A stretch of 64,000 nt of DNA from Monoplex corrugatus (GCA_030674185.1 JAPXFY010000015.1:29366685-29430684); one strand, 5' to 3'. Counted from the stretch's first letter, positions 43,858 to 55,191 are shown. A program made the numbers and translations. The notes: generated from the sequence alone by a model not told the origin.

Positions 43858-44485
43858 AGTGGCAGAATGGTTCAGACATTCGCCTGCCAATAACTAAACT
43901 TGAGGTTCCAAGGTTCGCTCCCCATAGAGGCCTCGACTTTTCTCCTCAGTTTGACTGGAAAATCGAACTGAACGTCTACTCCTTCACAAGGGGATGAAAA
44001 ACGAGTTGGACCCGTGTGCCTTCTGGCTGCGCATGCTAAAAATCATACGGCAGTTGAAAATCGTGAAGAGCAGGGCATTGCCCGGCTGCCTTGGTATAAA
44101 AACATTGGAGAGACAGGTTGATTTCCCAGGTCCCACCCCTTGAAGACCAATTAGCCTTCTTGCCTTTCTGAAGCATTGGTTAAAAAAAATCAATCAATAT
44201 GAAAATGAATTTGAATCAAGGTAGGGGATGGGTGCCAACCTCATGGTGCTGGCCCCTGGAAAAATTGAGGTCTCTGCCACCTCACTCCACTATGACCCCA
44301 GGGTTATGGAACTATCTGGGTAGGATCTCAGGACCTGGCCAGCTCATGGGTTTATGTGCAGGCTAAAGCTTCTGCCGTGATCATTCTGGACCTTCTCCAT
44401 CACATGGCACCTGTGACGTTAATTCATATGGAATTTATTCCGAGCATGGAGATGTCATCTTGAGAAATTGAAATTGAAACTGAAA
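43858..44485 (+). mobile_element. tRNA-derived SINE, possibly composite
   Basis: An A-box-like TGGCAGAATGG (43860-43870) and a B-box-like GGTTCGCTCCC (43912-43922) lie about 40 bp apart, as in tRNA genes. The sequence does not fold as a full tRNA and runs into a non-tRNA body. A first unit seems to end in an A-rich stretch near 44190. A second ends with the TTCTCCATCAC to CATCTTGAGAAATTG module (44390-44470) seen at 1165 and 19066. Confidence 0.65.
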
Positions 44486-44671
44486 AAAATCTTATTCTAT
44501 TTCATGTTTCTGGCTCCCAATGACAACAGTTCTGAAAGGAAAAGTTCAGGACAAAAGAAATCTGGTCAGGTTATCCACCACTTTCATGAACATCACCACC
44601 AATATCAGCGCTTGACGATCTGTGAATTTGCAGAAAAGTCAAGACTGAGGAATGAATGAGGAATTGTTGTG

Positions 44672-44875
44672 TCATCTACTGCAGCATACCACTGAATTTG
44701 ATGATGCTAAGAGGTGAGGTGACGGATGATATACTGAAGTCATCTACTGCAGCATACCACTGAATTTGATGATGCTAAGAGGTGAGGTGACGGATGATAT
44801 ACTGAAGTCATCTACTGCAGCATACCACTGAATTTGATGATGCTAAGAGGTGAGGTGATGGATGATATACTGAAG
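44672..44875 (+). repeat. Three tandem 68-bp units
   Basis: Units 44672-44739, 44740-44807 and 44808-44875 start TCATCTACTGCAGCATACCA and end GATGATATACTGAAG. I see a single difference (GACGG versus GATGG in unit 3), so the expansion is recent. Confidence 0.95.
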
Positions 44876-44959
44876 TACAACTTTATGTAGTAGTTCTTTG
44901 TATCAAACAACTTGCACTAGTGAAAATGGATTGTACTTTGTAGTGACTAAAACTTCACA

Positions 44960-45245
44960 TATCTGAATAAACTACTGTATCTTTTCAAGTGACAGGGCAC
45001 ATCATCTAAAGAGGACAGGATAAAATCACCCAAATTCCCTTTCACTCGACATCGGAAGTAAATCTATACAAGATGAGAGGAAGACACAGGAACACATGGC
45101 AACAAACTTTAGAAGAAGGGGATCTACAACCCCAAGATAAGCCTGGACTTCCATATAGAGGCTGGCCCAGAACAGCCAGAGATGGAGAATCTTTATATTT
45201 TAGTGAGATCTGAAAAGATATAGCATATATGCCATGGGTAGGTCT
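44960..45245 (+). pseudogene. LINE C-terminal tail fragment
   Basis: A frame reads MRGRHRNTWQQTLEEGDLQP and RGWPRTARDGESLYFSEI before a stop. The R-RH-NTW pattern is common near the C-terminus of LINE proteins. It is short and not assigned to a family. Confidence 0.4.
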
Positions 45246-46020
45246 ACTTTTCATGTTTTCTAGTATGTTATTTAAGAAAAGTACCAGCCTAAACAGCACT
45301 TGTCCAAGTATTACCGATGTATTACTGATCCTGCCTTGCGGGATCCCACTAATGACACTCTCCTATAATTATGAATTATTGATTCTTACAGTCTGCTAAG
45401 TAGAAAGTTCTTTTCGAAACTTTTAATTTTCTGTCTACATCAAAGGCTGCTTGTTTAATCAACTGACTCAAATGCTTATCGAAGTTACGAAGGCAAGAAT
45501 TTTTTTTTAATTCTACTCATACATGGATATCTAGCTAGGAGGAGTTTGTCGTACAATCTCAAATCTGTAGTTACCTACTTTAACTTAGTTTAAGGTCCCA
45601 TCATTTCACTCACAAATTGCCATTTCAGCCTATCTGTCAATGCTACCGCTGTAAATCAGAAACACGCCTTCATTCATTAAATATAAATACACAGATGAGG
45701 TCTAGTCTATGCGCACAGAGATAGATAATGGCCTCGTTATTACTCATACCAACTACTCAAGTCTACTGTGCTAGCACAGTCCGAATGTTATTGTAGCAGT
45801 CGACGTCCGACTCGGCACTGGGAAACAATGAAATTAATCTCGTGTAATTCTTTGCATTTCACTTTAACATAATTTAAACGTACGACACATTTCTATAAAG
45901 TGGTTTCCCCAAGACTTTTAAACAATGTGATCTTAATTATAGCCTATAGTTGACTCACTTCTCGCCATTTCAAGCCAAGCCCTGCTGCCGAGACGCCATG
46001 TTTCGAGGATGCTTGATGTA
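45246..46020. other. No gene seen
   Basis: AT-rich sequence without supported exons, passing into more GC-rich sequence after 45980. Confidence 0.5.
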
Positions 46021-46028
46021 TGACGTCA
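46021..46028. promoter_or_regulatory. Perfect CRE palindrome
   Basis: TGACGTCA is the consensus CREB/ATF site. It lies in a locally CpG-rich stretch (45990-46075) that also has GCCGAGACGCCATG. No first exon was established. Confidence 0.3.
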
Positions 46029-46084
46029 TCCGTTCAGCACATCCGCGCGATTCCACAGGACGGCGGGCGTTTGCCGTGTGAATG

Positions 46085-46130
46085 TGTGTGTGATGTGAGG
46101 GTGGTGGTAGAGTGTGTGTGTATGTGTGTG

Positions 46131-46178
<48 letters not shown>

Positions 46179-46240
46179 TATATATATATAGCTATATATA
46201 TGATATGTGTGTGTGTGTGTGTGAAAGAGAGAGAGGGAGT
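46085..46240. repeat. GT / TA / GT compound microsatellite
   Basis: A pure TA run of about 60 bp (46138-46200, with small breaks) is set between GT runs. Confidence 0.95.
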
Positions 46241-46597
46241 ACTATTCGCGGTTTGGGGCGCGGATCTCACCACCACCGCCACCACCATTCCCGTACAGCG
46301 TTTTCGAAGAGCTAAACGAAAACGAGAGTTCGTGGTCATAGTTACAGTTTGTGAACAATGTAAATATCAATGTACATATTGTAATCAAAGATCGTGAATA
46401 GTACTGTCAGCTCTTTGGTATACGCAAAAATCGCCGAGCAGTGCGAGTGTGTGATGTAGGCGTGTGTGATGGACCGTCTCTGCGTCAGTGCGTGTGTGTA
46501 TGCGTGCGTGTGTGCACGCGCCTGCCTCAGTCAATCGGCTACAATAAAATTATTATTTGTCGTGGGTGGCTGGGTTTAATCAATCTTTTGATGTGAT

Positions 46598-46645
46598 TCG
46601 CGCGCGCGCGCGCGCGTGTGTATGTGAGTGTGTGTGTGTACTCTC
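46598..46645. repeat. GC then GT dinucleotide run
   Basis: Nine CG/GC repeats followed by GT units, an alternating purine-pyrimidine tract prone to Z-DNA. Confidence 0.9.
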
Positions 46646-47359
46646 GTGAGTAAGTGTGCTTATGCGCATATGCGCTCTACTGTCATCAGTTGTACGAGTC
46701 GAGGAAGAAGTAGATGCATGTGTGTGTGTGTGTATGTGTGTGTGAGTATATGGGGGGTGGGGAGATGTCTTCCGCGTGACTCATTCGATAAAGCAATGTT
46801 CGCAGTGTCCCGATCGGTTTGGTTTGCGTGTACATCTAGATTTAAGTAGGCCTGGCTGTATCTACTTCAAATTTGCACTGATATGATGTACACATGCGTA
46901 ATGATCGCGTGTGTTCAAGCGAGTGTATGTGCGTGAGAGAGAGAGAGAGACAGACGGGGAGGAGGGAGAGAGAGGTGTCGCAACACAATTCACACAGACT
47001 TGCGCGCGGGCGGGCGCGCGCACGGACGCACACATAAACACACGCACGCATGCACACGCATACACTGGGTTTAAAACGGTAACACTGTAACAGTGAGCTG
47101 TCGTCAGCTTCGCAACCGCGATTTCAGTTGTTGCAGTTTCAGTTTGCCGTTTGATTGTGGGGGCGGCTCACTTGGACTAATCTGACTGTGACTAATCCCA
47201 TCGGGACTATCTTCAGTTGAGCTACTGTCAGCTCCTGTCCCACTCAAAAATAAGACAACTTTACAAGCGCTTGGTTTATCGGTTCTGTTCCATGAACATC
47301 ATAATCTGAGAACTGTCGTTTGATGTCTGGCCGTGATGCCATTGATACCTCGACAAAAC
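46646..47359. other. Simple sequence and a possible minus-strand exon
   Basis: GT, GA and CA tracts fill 46700-47060. At 47270-47345 the minus strand has an ATG followed by a frame beginning MASRPDIKRQFSDYDVHGTE that ends at a weak donor (CTT|GTAAAG). It is short and could be chance. Confidence 0.25.
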
Positions 47360-48063
47360 AGGATCCCGCGTGTCTCCTTGTTTTGTGGAATGCACTGTCG
47401 TGTCATCCATGATGGTTTTTAGAGTGGGCATTTGGTATCCATTTTTGAGGTCAGCGGGGCCTGAGGTCCTCACTGCTCCTTTCAAGATGACTTCCATTGC
47501 TAACACGAACAGCACTGGAGTAATTGTACTGCCCATGGCTATGCCTATTTCCAAATTTATCTAATCTGTAGAGTATTCTTTTGTTGAGAACCGCATTGAG
47601 AAGCCAAGGAAATTCTTCTTTAGCATTCCTCTTAAGTTCTTTGGTGCATGATACATCTCCAGGGCCTGTTGAATCATCTTGTACTGGACTGATCCATATG
47701 CGTTTGCCAGAGCGAGCTACACCACGTCGAGGTCTTTCTTCTCTGTTTTGGCTCTTTGGCTTGCTTCCCAAATCATCGTGGCGTACTCTGCACAGCCTGA
47801 GCATACTCTACACAGCCTGACACTCTTAGAATGTCTCCGTTTTGGACTGACAAATCCAGGTACTCGTTTCTCATTTGGTATTTGGATAACCCTGCTGCTA
47901 TGACAGAGATTTTCCCTTCGACGATCAGAAGTGATATTGGCCTGAACTTGCTGATATCACTTGAGCTCTGCTCTTTTGGAATGTACGCTCCATCAGCTAC
48001 CATCCATTGGTTGCTGATCTTCATGTTCCTCTATGCTGATCTTATTAGTTTGTGGAGCTACTT
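47360..48063 (-). pseudogene. RT part of the zinc-finger LINE, broken
   Basis: Blocks on the minus strand: NMKISNQWMVADGAYIPKEQ near 48010, SSSDISKFRPISLLIVEGKI near 47950, NEYLDLSVQNGDI near 47870, GIAMGSTITPVLFVLAMEVI near 47540 and MPTLKTIMDDTTV near 47400, where MDDT is the catalytic box with both Asp present. The part between 47860 and 47560 is out of frame and shortened. The frame ends near 47360, so thumb and endonuclease domains are missing. Confidence 0.75.
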
Positions 48064-48068
48064 AGGAC

Positions 48069-49138
48069 TGTCAGGCTCGCTAAGACCTAAACTATACAAA
48101 GATAGAGAGATAGACCTACTAACATTCATCCAACAACACAACACCTAAACTTCAAACGTACACACAAATTTCTTTATTGATACATACGCGCTCATTCTCA
48201 CTCACACAACATTATAAATATTCCCCCAAATGGCAGCTACTGTTTCAACATCAGCCAACTAGTGCTGTCTTTTCAGAAACATCTTAAGGAATTTAGCACT
48301 TCTGATGCTGAACTTCACAAGTCGAAGGATATATACAAATAGTAGTAGTCAGAAGACGTACATCACAAGTCGAAGGAGGATGCACCCTACAGTTGTCAGA
48401 AGATATTTACAAGTGGAATTGATCCACCTACATCACAAGTTGAAGGATGGTTGGCCCAATGGAGCTCCACCAAAGAACAGTTGGTCCGCAGGGGTTCCGC
48501 TGATGAATGACTGGCCCACAGGGGTTTTGCTGGCAGTCGGCTGCGGCTCACAGCAACGTAGAGGAAAAAAGGGAAGAAGGGAAGCAATCTTCACAATACA
48601 CAAAAGGTATACGACGACGATGATGAGAGAGCTGACACTACAAGACGAAACTACAACACTTAAAGCACTTCCATCCCACACCATCTGGAGATGTCGAGTT
48701 ATCTCTCTGAGTTACATCAAGCTGACGTGGATACACGGACAGTAGTGTTCTAAGGCATTAAACCTAACGATAACACTACTCTGAATCTGTTTAAGACAGA
48801 TATGACTTCCTCTAAACTTCTAACTCCTACTAGGAGAGCTGAAACTGAAGTGACACAAACTTGAACATACGGACATCCCTACAGTTCTTTTTTTTACCCA
48901 AACATCGTTCACATATAAAATTTAGCGAAACACAAGCTCTGCGCCTTCAACGTGAAGACCGCATTCTGCATGAAAATTGCCAACTACGTTCCGCACGAAA
49001 ACTGCGTCCCTAACACAGAATACTTCTCACGTGAAAATCTTCCTTCCCTATCTCGCCAGTCTGCAACATTGCCTTATTATACTGAATCTTATCCATTTTT
49101 TTTATTTTCTTTTTACACCAGTTGATCCAGTTGTGACA
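48069..49138 (-). repeat. 3' LTR
   Basis: Its outer 700 bp match 51427-52174 closely, including the TTGGTCCGCAGGGGTTCCGC and CACTACTCTGAATCTG blocks. Its other 360 bp contain three repeats around ACATCACAAGTYGAAGGA. Confidence 0.85.
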
Positions 49139-49158
49139 TACCTCCGTCTTTAGATTAA

Positions 49159-50051
49159 TTCTTTCAAGACGGCCAGTGCGCACCCCAGCGAGTTCCCAGC
49201 CACCGGGCCGTCGGCGTTTGTTTTCTTCCCTGCTGACGCACCGTTTTTACTACTTTTCTATTTTATTTTACAGCTACTAAAGTATGATTGATGGCAAAGT
49301 ATTTGATATTACAAGAAAGCTCAAAACGTGATCTTTGCTAGCATACTATTTTCAAATAAGAACTTCTAACACTTATACGCATCGCTACGACAAGAACAAC
49401 GTAGGTCACAGAGTATAACCCAGACGCAAGCTCACATCCCAGTAGTAACTGTACTGTGCTGTACTGAAGTTTAAAGGAACCTTTGAAACCACTCTCTCTC
49501 TCTCTCTCTTTCTTCCTTCTCTCTCTCTCTTTCTCTCTCTCTCTCTCAAACACAGACACACACAGAGCGAGCAAGAAAGAGAGAGTGAGTGTGAGAGATT
49601 AAGAGAGATAGAGATAGAGAAAGAGAGAGAAAGAGAGAGAGATAGAGAGAGAACAGTCAACTTAGATGGTAAAGTTTATAATAACTCCTGAATTCCCACG
49701 CCCGGTAGCCAGCAAACAGTTTATGAAGGAAGATAGTGCAGACCTAACACATGGCATTGGAATTTCCTGGTCAGGGGGGTCACTTTATTCCGTTATCAGT
49801 CAAAGCATCAACTGTAAAGCTACACCAACTAAACAGACTCTGTCCCTTTGCTGAAACCTTCTACTAAACAGTACTGGCAGTTGTTTTGGATATTCTTTAC
49901 AGTGAAAGCTGCCAGAATTTTTCAAAACTTGACCGGCACTGTACGGTCGGTGCGTCTGTGGGGAACAGACGCCTTACCGGCACTGGGGTACGGTGCGTCG
50001 GGAGGGAACTTTTTTGGCACCGTCTCCGGCAACCGGTGCGTCGCGAAAAGG
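49159..50051. mobile_element. Candidate TTAA-flanked element inside the LTR retrotransposon
   Basis: TTAA occurs at 49155-49158 and 50052-50055. The ends TTCTTTCAAGACGGCC and, inverted, CCTTTTCGCGACGCACC agree at about 11 of 16 positions. The right end has two copies of a CCGGCACTG to GGTGCGTC unit, and the left has GACGCACCG near 49228. This layout resembles piggyBac-type elements, but no protein is encoded and the ends are imperfect. A CT/GA microsatellite lies at 49490-49655. Confidence 0.4.
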
Positions 50052-50353
50052 TTAAATTAAACTCTACGTTTAATTCCAATCACTAGTTCACGAGGATCAA
50101 CTGCAACACATAATGTACTCTGGACTTTAAACATTTTTCCTTGTAGCAATTCATAGGCAACTCAGAAAATCAACTGCTACGTTGTCCTTGCCAGGAATTG
50201 CTTGAATTTCGAATTTTGAATGGCTAGAGCTGCAGAGCCCAACGAGTCACACGTCCACTCGTTGACTTCACTCATTCCATATACTGCAACGGTAGTGGTC
50301 TGTTTGCACAAAAAAGTCACTCCATACAAATATTGCCAGAATTTGTACACTCC

Positions 50354-51420
50354 CTACACCTGAGGTAAACATTCCTTCTCAATGACGGTGAAAGTTTTCT
50401 CCGTAGGCAATACCTTCTTGCTTGCACATGGAATGGGATGCAGTACATCTTGCTGTCTCTGTAACAGTATTGCACTCAATCCTGTCTCAGATGCGTCAGT
50501 TAGTAAGACGAACTTCTCTCCAGGCACTGGTAAATTGCAAATAGAGGGCGTGCAGAACTTCGTCTTGAGTGTATGGAATGCTATTTCACATTCTGGAGTC
50601 CACCTGACACGATTGGATTCACCTGCTTTGATCAATTCAAAAAGTGGTAGGGTGATGTCAGCAAAATTTGGCACAAACCTCCCACCAAGCCCAGGAAACT
50701 TCACACTAGCTTCTTGATCTCAGGTCGAGGCGCACTCCATATTTCCATCTTGCCCTCTTCAGCCGAATTTTCCTGACTCCTACTCTATGTCCCAGATATT
50801 CCAATTCTGCACATCCAAGTTCACATTTAGATGGTTACGCTGTCAGTGAACATTCTCTCAGCTGTAAGTGCTATGTTTCAGTCTTCGTGGCTACCAAGAT
50901 GTCATCAATAAAGTTGTCAACATCGTCTGTGTTGAGAGGCTGTAACAATTTCCTCATCATCCGGGAAAGCAGTACCTGAGGTACAGAGGCCGAATGGCAT
51001 CACCTTCCACTGAAAATGCCCTTGGAGTGTAGAAAATGCCATCTTAGGGCAATCTGCCTCAGATAAGGGTATTTGCCAGTATCTCTTGGAGAGATCTATC
51101 TTGCTTAATACCCGTTTTCACTGAGTTCATGCCCTAAAGTTCTCAACTCCTTGGTGAACTTTGCTGACTCTGCACAAATCACTACATCTTCTGGACCTTC
51201 CGAAGTTTCGAAAGGAATGACAAGAATGGCCATTCACGTAACTGGTGCGACTTCCACTGGTTCCTGCTCTACCACTTGTGCTTGAATTGGTTTTGGATTT
51301 TCTTTTGCCTCTCGTTCTACAAAACGCTTGAGGAGATTTGTGTGAAAGACTTCATCTTTCCATCCATTTGGACTTTATAATCTACTTCACCCATCCGTTG
51401 AAGTACTTCTGTTGCTTATG
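50354..51420 (-). pseudogene. Pol fragment: integrase tail, RT, RNase H start
   Basis: The order on the minus strand is TEVLQRMGEVDYKVQMDGKM followed, after a frame change, by HTNLLKRFVEREA (51420-51260), the C-terminal module of a gypsy integrase. Then come RYWQIPLSEADCPKMAFSTL and VMPFGLCTSGTAF (about 51080-50980), NFIDDILVATKT (about 50915; the YxDD box reads FIDD), and FPGLGGRFVPNFADITLPLF through LLTDASETGLSAILLQRQ (50704-50450), the RT tail and RNase H start. Stops and frame changes are frequent. The integrase tail comes before the RT, unlike the usual gypsy order. Confidence 0.8.
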
Positions 51421-51426
51421 GACAGG

Positions 51427-52174
51427 AGCTCCACCGTGGAACAGTTGGTCCGCAGGGGTTCCACTGATGAATGGCAGACCACAGGAGCTTCATCAAGGAA
51501 CAGTTGGTCCGCAGGGGTTCCGCTGATGAATGACTGGCCCACAGGGGTTTTGCTGGCAGTCGGCTGTGGCTCACAGCAACATAGAGGAAAAAAGGGAAGA
51601 AGGGAAGCAATCTTCACAATACACAAAAGATATACAACGACGATGATGAGAGAGCTGACACTACAAGACGAAACTACAACACTTAAAGCACTTCCATCCC
51701 ACACCATCTGGAGGTGTCGAGTTATCTGTCTGAGTTACAACAAGCTGACGTGGATACTCAGACAGTAGTGTTCTAAGGCATTAAACCTAACGATAACACT
51801 ACTCTGAATCTGTTTAAGACAGATATGACTTCCTCTAAACTTCTAACTCCTTTTGCTAGGAGAGCTGAAACTGAAGTGACACAAACTCGAATATACAGAC
51901 ATCATCACAGTTTTTTTTTCTTCTAAACACTGCTCACATATAAATTTTAGTGAAACACAAGCTCTGTGCCTTCAACGTGAAGACCACATTCTGCATGAAA
52001 ACTGCTTTCCATATGAAAACTACATTCCGCACGAAAACTGCCTCCTCAACACAGAATACTCCTCACGTGAAAATCTTCCTTCCCTATCTCGTCAGTCTGC
52101 AACATTGCCTTATCATACTGAATCTTATCCATTCTTTTTATCATCTTATTACACCAGTTGATCCAGTGGTGACA
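51427..52174 (-). repeat. 5' LTR, inner part deleted
   Basis: It matches the outer part of the 3' LTR. A TGGTCCGCAGGGGTTCC segment is duplicated at 51445 and 51505. It joins directly to the integrase tail at about 51425, which marks the deletion. Confidence 0.8.
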
Positions 52175-52179
52175 AGGAC

Positions 52180-53105
52180 ACTGGGATACTTCTTGTACAA
52201 TAGATATGGTGTTCTGTTAGGCCTGGGTGATGATTTGGCTTTGGCTTTCTACACTGCTTTCTTTAATTCATCCAGAGTTGATGGCTTGTTATTAAACATT
52301 AAATTTTCTCTGGCACTGCAGGCTAAACCAGACTATGGATTTCAAGCGGTGCCTCGCTCTGAGGATTGGAATATGTTTTTCTGAGGTGCTGTTCCAGTGC
52401 TTCTTAGTCCATTGTGAGTGACCCAGATTTAGGCTGCTCAGCTTCCTGGCAAACTGAAAGGGGTCTTTTAAGAAGCGATCTTGGGTCTTCTTCTTTTTGC
52501 TTCTTCTCCTTGTCATAGATTCTGCTTTACTAGGGGCGTTATGTTTCGCTTTGAGGTATTTCAATAGGTTCTCTAGACCTTGCTTCTCAAATTCTGGAGC
52601 AGCCTGACTTTATTTGTTTCATCATAATCCTTTTGTTCCTTCTGATGTCCTCCATTTGACACTGGCGTCTGGATTTCTGTAGAGCAGTTTTCATATTTGA
52701 TTGCTTTACTCCATAGGCATCCTACATGGTGCACACATGTTTCTCTAGAAGTGGCCAGTTTGTGTTCTAGGATGCTTCTTCCTAGTAGCGCATTCAGTTT
52801 TTGGACAATTTCTCTATCCAGCCTCTCCCATTCCTCTTTTGCAATTGCAGGTGGCAATACAGTTTCTGGTGCTTAACATCAAAAGTCTGTACAAATTCCT
52901 CGTCTGAGTAACAACGTGAATGTCCTTAGCACTGTAGTTTGCTTCCTGGCCTTGGTTTTCTGACGTCTTATCTGTTGGTGCAGTGCGCTGCTGTTATTCA
53001 TCAGAGTGTGGGCACAGTTCTTTTTTGTTCTGTTGATCTTCATGCCACTCTTGGTGGAGAATCTTCTTCGACAGACACACGAAAATTCCATTTGTCCCAT
53101 ACTCG
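52180..53105 (-). pseudogene. N-terminal part of the zinc-finger LINE, broken
   Basis: The minus strand reads GQMEFSCVCRRRFSTKSGMK and INRTKKNC near 53090, a Cys-rich finger whose expected His is replaced by Asn. It continues with a Lys/Gln-rich linker, EEWERLDREIVQKLNALLGR near 52830, a basic RRRSKKKKTQDRFLKDPFQF block near 52500, and SSPRPNRTPYLLYKKYPSVL near 52210, the start of the RT. A TAG interrupts the last block and frame changes occur. Confidence 0.7.
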
Positions 53106-53214
53106 TTGTCCATTGTGCATTTCCAGTCGTGATCGGGTTAGCACTAATTGATTTATTATTCTCTCCCCCTTTCAGTGAATCCTGGGAGCATTTTTTTTCT
53201 TTCTTGAACTAGAG

Positions 53215-53605
53215 GCAAGTTAAGGAAAGGCAAGATGGGAAGCCAACCCAAAAGCCCATAAGTCTGATCTTCCCAGTGTCATCTGGTCTTTCCCGGTCAT
53301 CCACCAGACTGTTCCCAGCAATTAATGGTCTAACCATATGTCAGTAATAAGGGGAGAACTGGACAGCAGAAGGTCCTCAGAAGAGAAACACCCGTCAAAC
53401 AGGTTTTTCAGCCCATAACTTCTGACACTCTAACAGGGTCAGGCCACATCCAGGTCATGAATCTTGGATGCTCCTCTGCAGTCACTTTTTTTTAAAATAG
53501 AAATTTTGTCCTCAAACTGGAATCAAACTCACACATCCTAGGTGGTCAGGTTTCTCAATGCAAAGTCATTCTTGTGACGGGTGTCTTGACACTTGGCTAT
53601 TGGTC
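53215..53605 (-). mobile_element. Possible tRNA-derived SINE, antisense
   Basis: The minus strand has an A-box-like TAGCCAAGTGT (53589-53599) and a B-box-like GTTTGATTCCAG (53517-53528), about 70 bp apart, which is wide for a tRNA. The body runs to about 53215. No second copy is present in the window. Confidence 0.4.
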
Positions 53606-53904
53606 ACCAGTGACATATAGGGGAATTTAAAGCCTTATGAAGTTCACTTTTGTTCCTGGTCCAGATCTAGCCGGACCTCTTTCCGCTGCTTCTGCCATTA
53701 TCCTTAGAGCTCTCGTCCTCTCTCTCCCCAAAATCGATGGCTGCCTCATGAGATCACAGGCTGATGTACCTACCAACCCCCTTGCTCCAACCTCTATAGC
53801 TAGGACTCATATATACATATACATACACATACATATGCTTACAACACAATCTCACATGAATAAGAAAATAAAAATAAAAGGAAATATAAGCAAGCGGTCA
53901 ACTG

Positions 53905-54025
53905 AATGGAAAAATATATGATTGAGAGGTATTGCCGGTGTAAATGGATCTGCATAGTGCAACAAATACAGTCTGACCTTGGAAGAGGAAGAAAAACATC
54001 CTAATCCAACAGCCTGAAGGGAAAA
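53905..54025 (-). repeat. Dispersed repeat, inverted copy
   Basis: The reverse complement matches 55565-55700 and 22740-22870 (blocks AAGGTCAGACTG, TTGCACTA and GATTTACA/GTTACATCGG). Confidence 0.7.
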
Positions 54026-54119
54026 CTGAGTACTCAGAGAAAAAAAAACTTGGACAGACGAGGCTGCACCTGCCTTGTAAAGCAAGAATTAAAACAGATA
54101 AAAAGCATGAAGCCATATG

Positions 54120-55060
54120 TGCAGCTGCAAAGCCAACACATTACTCACTAATGTAAGGGGAAAAAAGGTGATGATATATCAAAGTATCTTATTGCTAAAC
54201 TGAACTGTACTACCGCTAGGCCTATCAGACAACAGAGCCACTTAATTGTGACTTCTTGCAGCGTTTTTCTAGACTCTGGCCACCCCGTATGCACAGGCGT
54301 CGAGGTGCGTTAGCTCTCTAGGAAATTCAGGCGAAGCCTGTAGTAGTGTTAAACCGAAAGCACTGGGATTTTAACCTGTCTGGAGTTCTTCCCAGGCTTT
54401 GGAGCGTTCAACCAGTCAAGAAGTGCCGCCCACTGGGAGAACCTTGACTTCAGCTTGACTACAACTCACTCACCCCGTACGTAGTTCCTCTCTGCACATG
54501 CACTCTAGGCTCACTTCAGAGTCACGACAATTGTCGTCGGGAAAAATACAACATCGCATTAAAGAATCACGTCCTTATGAAGAAATGAAAACAACCACAA
54601 ATACAAGCACATGAAATGATCCTTGTACTCTATTCTGTAGAGAAATCGTTAAGGTTTGTCACTGAGACCATGTGGCTTGTGCGCTACGTTTATTTATGAG
54701 TTGGAATTTTCTGGCTTTTAGAGTGCTTGGATTTTCCATGCACACATTTTGGTCAAACAGTTATACACGAACATGTCAGCATGCGATATCGCTCATAGGT
54801 GGAATTCTTTCCCACAACGCCCAGCAGGGCAGCATTGAATTAATTAGTATACTGACATTTATTCAAAATTAAATAAAAGATTTAGCAGACGGCGATGCTG
54901 CAGTGTCCCCCTCGTGTGAGATACTGGTTCATGATTTAGGTAAACAGCATAGCTTGTACACGGTGCGCTTTATTGTGAAGAGTGGACGGACCAAGTCCAC
55001 CTAACAACAATGTATTAAAATGAAATGGAGTTTAATGGTAGATGGAGACTTTATTATTGA
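54120..55060. other. No gene seen
   Basis: No exon or element recognised. Confidence 0.5.
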
Positions 55061-55064
55061 GTCC

Positions 55065-55068
<4 letters not shown>

Positions 55069-55125
<57 letters not shown>

Positions 55126-55148
55126 CGAGAGGGGAGAGAGAGAGAGCG

Positions 55149-55189
<41 letters not shown>

Positions 55190-55191
55190 CC
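55069..55191. repeat. GA microsatellite
   Basis: GA repeats with a few GAGCGAGAGG interruptions. The frames of Arg-Glu or Ser-Leu repeats are artefacts. Confidence 0.95.

Larger units (their letters stand above)
48069..52174 (-). mobile_element. Ty3/gypsy-type LTR retrotransposon, internally deleted
   Basis: It is 4.1 kb long, flanked by a 5-bp target duplication AGGAC (48064-48068 and 52175-52179). The ends are TG...CA on the minus strand. The 3' LTR (48069-49138) is complete and the 5' LTR (51427-52174) has lost its inner part. A polypurine tract (AAAGACGGAGG on the minus strand) abuts the 3' LTR at 49139. Internal coding covers the integrase C-terminus, RT and RNase H start only; gag, protease and the integrase core are absent. 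Confidence 0.85.
47360..53105 (-). mobile_element. Zinc-finger LINE (R2/HERO-like?), antisense, split by an LTR element
   Basis: The minus strand holds the N-terminal part at 53105-52180 and the RT part at 48063-47360. The Ty3/gypsy element 48069-52174 lies between them. The reading frame resumes across the removed insert. An N-terminal Cys-rich finger and no upstream apurinic-type endonuclease suggest a LINE with a restriction-like endonuclease, but the C-terminus is not preserved, so the clade is tentative. Confidence 0.7.

Noticed and set aside
43860..43922. Functional tRNA gene
   Set aside because: A and B boxes are present, but no full cloverleaf forms and the sequence runs into a SINE body.
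44672..44875. CRISPR array or satellite
   Set aside because: Only three contiguous units, no spacers and no extended array.
46020..46397. 125-codon plus-strand frame next to the CRE site
   Set aside because: Mostly GT/TA microsatellite translation.
48305..48745. 146-codon plus-strand frame
   Set aside because: It is inside an LTR, recurs in the other LTR, and runs opposite to the element.
48069..52174. Endogenous retrovirus with env
   Set aside because: No env-like frame is visible; coding is limited to an integrase tail, RT and RNase H start of Ty3/gypsy type.
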